Assembly: GCA_905215095.1 (NCBI GenBank)
Contig: CAJMOL010000075.1
Location: 1-7,169 of the forward strand
DNA length: 7,169 nt
Reading direction: 5' to 3'
Origin: an uncultured bacterium
GTDB lineage: Bacteria > Actinomycetota > Coriobacteriia > Coriobacteriales > Coriobacteriaceae
In this document: positions 4,839 through 7,169 of the stretch, piece by piece
Layout: each line of letters starts with the position of its first letter
How positions within the stretch are numbered: position 1 is the stretch's first letter
The notes under the pieces: model-generated
Told to the model about the DNA's origin: nothing
What the model saw: the letters and a program-made list of their open reading frames with translations, nothing else
Database searches by the model: none
Made by a program: the position numbers and the translations under genes

Positions 4839-5972
4839 ATGCAGCATTCGAACCATCGCACCGCAGCGCTCATCGCGTCGAAGCCGGCTCGTATCATCAC
4901 GAGCGCCGTGTTCGCCGTCGCGCTGACGGCCACGCCGATGCTCTCCCCCGTTGCGGCGTATGCCGCCTCGCAGGCAACGCAGGATCAGCTTTCCGCCGCC
5001 CAGAAAAAAATCGAGGACGCTACGAGCGCCTACAACGACGCCCGCACCAAACTCGATGACCTGCAAAAGCAGATTGACTCCAATGAGGCAAGCATCGAGG
5101 AAATCGAGGCTAAGCTTCCCGAGCAGCAGGCCAAGGCAAGCTCCGCCATGCGCGATCTGTATAAGTACCAGAAGGGCACCAGCCCCATCGTGAGCTTTCT
5201 GGTGAACACGCAGAGCCTGGGTGACTTTATCACCACCTGCAAATACACCAACCAGATTACGAGCTCGAGCGTCGACGAGATCGAAGAGCTTAACAAGATG
5301 CAGACCGAGCTCGAGCAGAACAAAACCGAGCTCGATCAGGCCAAGTCTCAGCTCGAGGGCGAGCAAAAGAATGCCGAGGATGCACTGGCGCAGGCTCAGC
5401 AGCTCCGCAGCGAGGCGCAGGCAAAGGCCGAGCAGGAAAATGCTGCCGAGCTGGCAAAGCTCGAGGCCGACAAGGCCGCTGCCGCCGAGAAGATCTCGGG
5501 TACCGGCGTGAGCGGCAATAACTCCAACAGTCAGGCAACCAACTCCAACACCACCATCGACACCACGGTGAACAACTCCAACAGCGGCAATTCCGATTAC
5601 GACTCGTTCATTAACGAGTGGACGAGGCGCATCGACAACTACCTTGCCGGCTCCCCTATGGCAGGCCAGGGCTACAACTTTGCCGTTGCTGCCTGGAATA
5701 CCGGCGTCGATCCCCGTTGGTCCCCCGCCATCGCCTGTATCGAGAGCAGCAAGGGCCTCTATTGCGCCGGCTCCTATAACGCCTGGGGCTGGAGTGCCCG
5801 CGGCGGCGGTTGGCGCAGCTTTGGCAGCTGGAGCGAGGGCATCTCCGCTCACGTTGCCTATCTGGGCGCCAACTACGGCTCCACCCTTACCCCGGCTGCG
5901 GCCAAAAAGTACTGCCCGCCCACGTGGCAGGACTGGTACAACAAAGTCGCCGCTCAGATGAACCGCATCTAA
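4839..5972 (+). CDS. Secreted coiled-coil protein with lysozyme-like C-terminal domain
   Basis: This is a probable secreted peptidoglycan hydrolase of 377 residues. A signal peptide spans residues 1-42, with basic residues, a hydrophobic core near 19-40 and an AYA cleavage motif at 40-42. A CwlO/PcsB-like helical coiled coil follows (about 45-218), including the family-like section RDLYKYQKGTSPIVSFL (105-121). Next is an Asn/Ser/Thr linker (about 221-252), then a C-terminal domain of about 120 residues. That domain has a lysozyme-like look: SPAIACIESSKG (295-306) with Glu302 as candidate catalytic acid, then YNAWGWS, FGSWSEGISAHVAYL and YCPPTWQDWY. In PcsB and CwlO the coiled coil restrains a wall hydrolase and is controlled by FtsEX; here the usual CHAP or NlpC/P60 domain is replaced. 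ATG at 4839 has AGAGGG 5 bases before it; the TTG at 4824 lacks a site. It stands alone, between a palindromic promoter region and a strong terminator. Activity is inferred, not certain. Confidence 0.88.
   Translation: MQHSNHRTAALIASKPARIITSAVFAVALTATPMLSPVAAYAASQATQDQLSAAQKKIEDATSAYNDARTKLDDLQKQIDSNEASIEEIEAKLPEQQAKASSAMRDLYKYQKGTSPIVSFLVNTQSLGDFITTCKYTNQITSSSVDEIEELNKMQTELEQNKTELDQAKSQLEGEQKNAEDALAQAQQLRSEAQAKAEQENAAELAKLEADKAAAAEKISGTGVSGNNSNSQATNSNTTIDTTVNNSNSGNSDYDSFINEWTRRIDNYLAGSPMAGQGYNFAVAAWNTGVDPRWSPAIACIESSKGLYCAGSYNAWGWSARGGGWRSFGSWSEGISAHVAYLGANYGSTLTPAAAKKYCPPTWQDWYNKVAAQMNRI
5520..5583 (+). repeat. Short in-gene repeats coding for the Asn/Ser linker
   Basis: The 10-mer AACTCCAACA occurs three times (5520-5529, 5541-5550, 5574-5583), each coding for Asn-Ser-Asn in the linker between the coiled coil and the C-terminal domain. 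Such low-complexity linkers often vary in length between strains. Confidence 0.7.
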
Positions 5973-5982
5973 GTGCAACTGC

Positions 5983-6012
5983 AAAGGGCCCCAATGGGGC
6001 CCTTTTTCTTTT
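5983..6012 (+). terminator. Strong intrinsic terminator of the hydrolase gene
   Basis: AAAGGGCCCC (5983-5992) pairs perfectly with GGGGCCCTTT (5996-6005) around a 3-base loop and runs into a T-rich tail to 6012, 10 bases after the hydrolase stop. The tail touches the stop codon of the convergent kinase gene at 6011-6013. On the minus strand the hairpin has only a short T run, so it would end kinase transcripts less well. Confidence 0.95.
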
Positions 6013-7169
6013 AGGTAGCGGAGGTATCGACGACGCCGGTCGCATTGGCAACCGCGACTATGACGATCATGCATAGGAGCAGCACACCCAATGCCTTGAG
6101 CCAGAGTTTCGCGAGCTTCTTGCCGCGATAGCTGTCGAGCAGTGCGAATCGCCGACGAAGACGGCGCTTATCGAGCAGCGCAAAATGCATAAGCACCATA
6201 AGGCCATCGACAAAGAAAAAATACTCGATTATGAGAAGCCACGTCGGGTAGCTTTGGTTTGCTCCCGTGGGGTGAAAGACGGCAAAGTGACTTCCGGCAA
6301 AGAACACAAGCAGCGAGAAGAAGACGAGCGTATTCCAAATGCGCCCCAGAGACTCCGGAACGCGAGAGAGCAGACCGCATGCAGTGGAGGCGGCAGGCCT
6401 AGGAAGCCCTGTGGGGTTCTGGAGCCCTTGGGGCGTCAACACCGTCTCCGAGGCCGGAGTACGGACAAGCACAGGCGCAGGAGGCCGCACGGGGCGACTT
6501 AGATCGTATGCCGCGCGCGTCGCCCGTCCCAACGCTTCCGCGCTCGCAAAACGCTTGGCCGGGTCGAGCGCCATCGACATGCAGACGGCATCGGCAAGTG
6601 GAGTGGGAATGCCGCATGCCTCACATTGCTCGCGCATGTCGAGCCCTGGTTTAGGGTCGACTCCCGTCAAGCAAAAGAACAACAGGGCCCCAAGTGCGTA
6701 GACATCGCTGCGCACACTCGTCTGCCCAAACCCATACTGCTCGGGCGGCGCATAGGGTCGCGTGCCAAACTTGACGGTGTCAGCATCGGCGCCATCGCGC
6801 CATACGCGCGCGATCCCCAGGTCGATAATCACCAGCGATGAAAATGTCAGGCCGTCATCAGGCGTATAGTTGGCACCTGTCACGATGATATTCGACGGCT
6901 TGAGGTCGCGATGGATCACCGGCGCCGACGTCTCCCCCGCCATTGCAAAACCGGCGTGGAGCTCGCCCACGGCATCGCATAGGGCAGGATACAATTCACG
7001 CGCATAATCGGGGGTGGCTCCCAGACGGTCCACCAGCGCCCCGAGTGTCTCCCCTTCGATGTATTCCATAACCACGTTGAGCTCGTCTCCCACACGACGA
7101 CAATCGACGATTCTGGGCAGGTGCTCAAAACGCCTGCCTGCCCGCTGAGCGGCAAACAGACGCTCGTAT
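6011..7169 (-). CDS. Membrane Ser/Thr protein kinase (5' partial)
   Basis: This is a Hanks-type (eukaryotic-like) kinase that phosphorylates Ser/Thr residues of cytoplasmic proteins. The window holds 385 residues without the N-terminus. The visible part starts in the N-lobe (LFAAQRAG, then the hinge VVMEYIEGETL). It continues with the catalytic loop HRDLKPSN at 6890-6913, DLG at 6815-6823 in place of DFG, and the activation segment FGTRPYAPPEQYG around 6728-6766, followed by SDVYALG. After the kinase domain come a Pro-rich linker (near 6400-6500) and three membrane helices near 6275-6340, 6176-6244 and 6041-6103, with a strongly basic loop (KRRLRRR) between the last two. There are no PASTA repeats. 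The first in-frame start, GTG at 7093, falls inside the kinase fold and the frame stays open to the right edge, so the Gly-rich loop and catalytic Lys lie outside. The ligand and targets are unknown. Confidence 0.93.
   Translation of the reverse strand, partial: YERLFAAQRAGRRFEHLPRIVDCRRVGDELNVVMEYIEGETLGALVDRLGATPDYARELYPALCDAVGELHAGFAMAGETSAPVIHRDLKPSNIIVTGANYTPDDGLTFSSLVIIDLGIARVWRDGADADTVKFGTRPYAPPEQYGFGQTSVRSDVYALGALLFFCLTGVDPKPGLDMREQCEACGIPTPLADAVCMSMALDPAKRFASAEALGRATRAAYDLSRPVRPPAPVLVRTPASETVLTPQGLQNPTGLPRPAASTACGLLSRVPESLGRIWNTLVFFSLLVFFAGSHFAVFHPTGANQSYPTWLLIIEYFFFVDGLMVLMHFALLDKRRLRRRFALLDSYRGKKLAKLWLKALGVLLLCMIVIVAVANATGVVDTSAT

Noticed and set aside
4767..6074. A 435-codon open frame on the minus strand
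   Set aside because: It mirrors the secreted coiled-coil gene and crosses its terminator. The low-complexity Leu/Gly/Ala product reflects the Glu/Ala/Gln-rich coiled coil on the other strand.
6011..7093. Kinase gene starting at GTG 7093
   Set aside because: Kinase-like N-lobe sequence continues in frame upstream to the window edge, so this GTG is an internal Val codon.

Overview
The window is about 60% GC, densely packed and bacterial. Its gene content suggests a high-GC Gram-positive anaerobe of the Coriobacteriia, most likely Collinsella or a close relative. The pointers are the ECF transporter module, a MOSC protein of the gut-anaerobe type, a D-Asp-ligase-like ATP-grasp protein beside an aspartate racemase, and a CwlO/PcsB-like secreted wall protein. 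The taxonomic call is an inference from protein style; there is no rRNA or other marker gene here.

Layout from left to right. (1) Positions 2-1538, plus strand: the 3' end of an energy-coupling-factor ATPase gene (cut by the left edge), overlapping by 8 bases a gene for the transmembrane partner EcfT. The substrate-binding S component is not in the window. (2) Positions 1568-1657: two hairpins between convergent genes, serving as terminators. (3) Positions 1664-3751, minus strand: an ATP-grasp carboxylate-amine ligase followed 84 bases later by an aspartate/glutamate racemase. The ligase resembles D-aspartate ligases, so the pair reads as a small unit that makes D-Asp and attaches it, probably to the peptidoglycan cross-bridge. 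(4) Positions 3752-3971: a divergent intergenic region with a candidate ligase promoter and inverted repeats. (5) Positions 3972-4604, plus strand: a MOSC-domain protein. (6) Positions 4605-4838: a non-coding stretch with clustered palindromes and TCAAC/GTTGA half-sites, ending in a candidate promoter. (7) Positions 4839-5972, plus strand: a secreted protein with a signal peptide, a long coiled coil, an Asn/Ser linker and a lysozyme-like C-terminal domain, closed by a strong terminator. (8) Positions 6011-7169, minus strand: a membrane-anchored Ser/Thr protein kinase with three C-terminal membrane helices and no PASTA repeats, cut by the right edge.

Three units concern, or could concern, the cell envelope: the D-Asp unit, the coiled-coil hydrolase and the kinase. 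They are separately transcribed, so a functional link between them is only a suggestion. No RNA genes, CRISPR arrays, insertion sequences or phage genes were seen. Nothing here is a clearly new system. The most substantial biology is the inferred D-Asp ligase/racemase pair, and the least explained DNA is the palindrome cluster upstream of the hydrolase.
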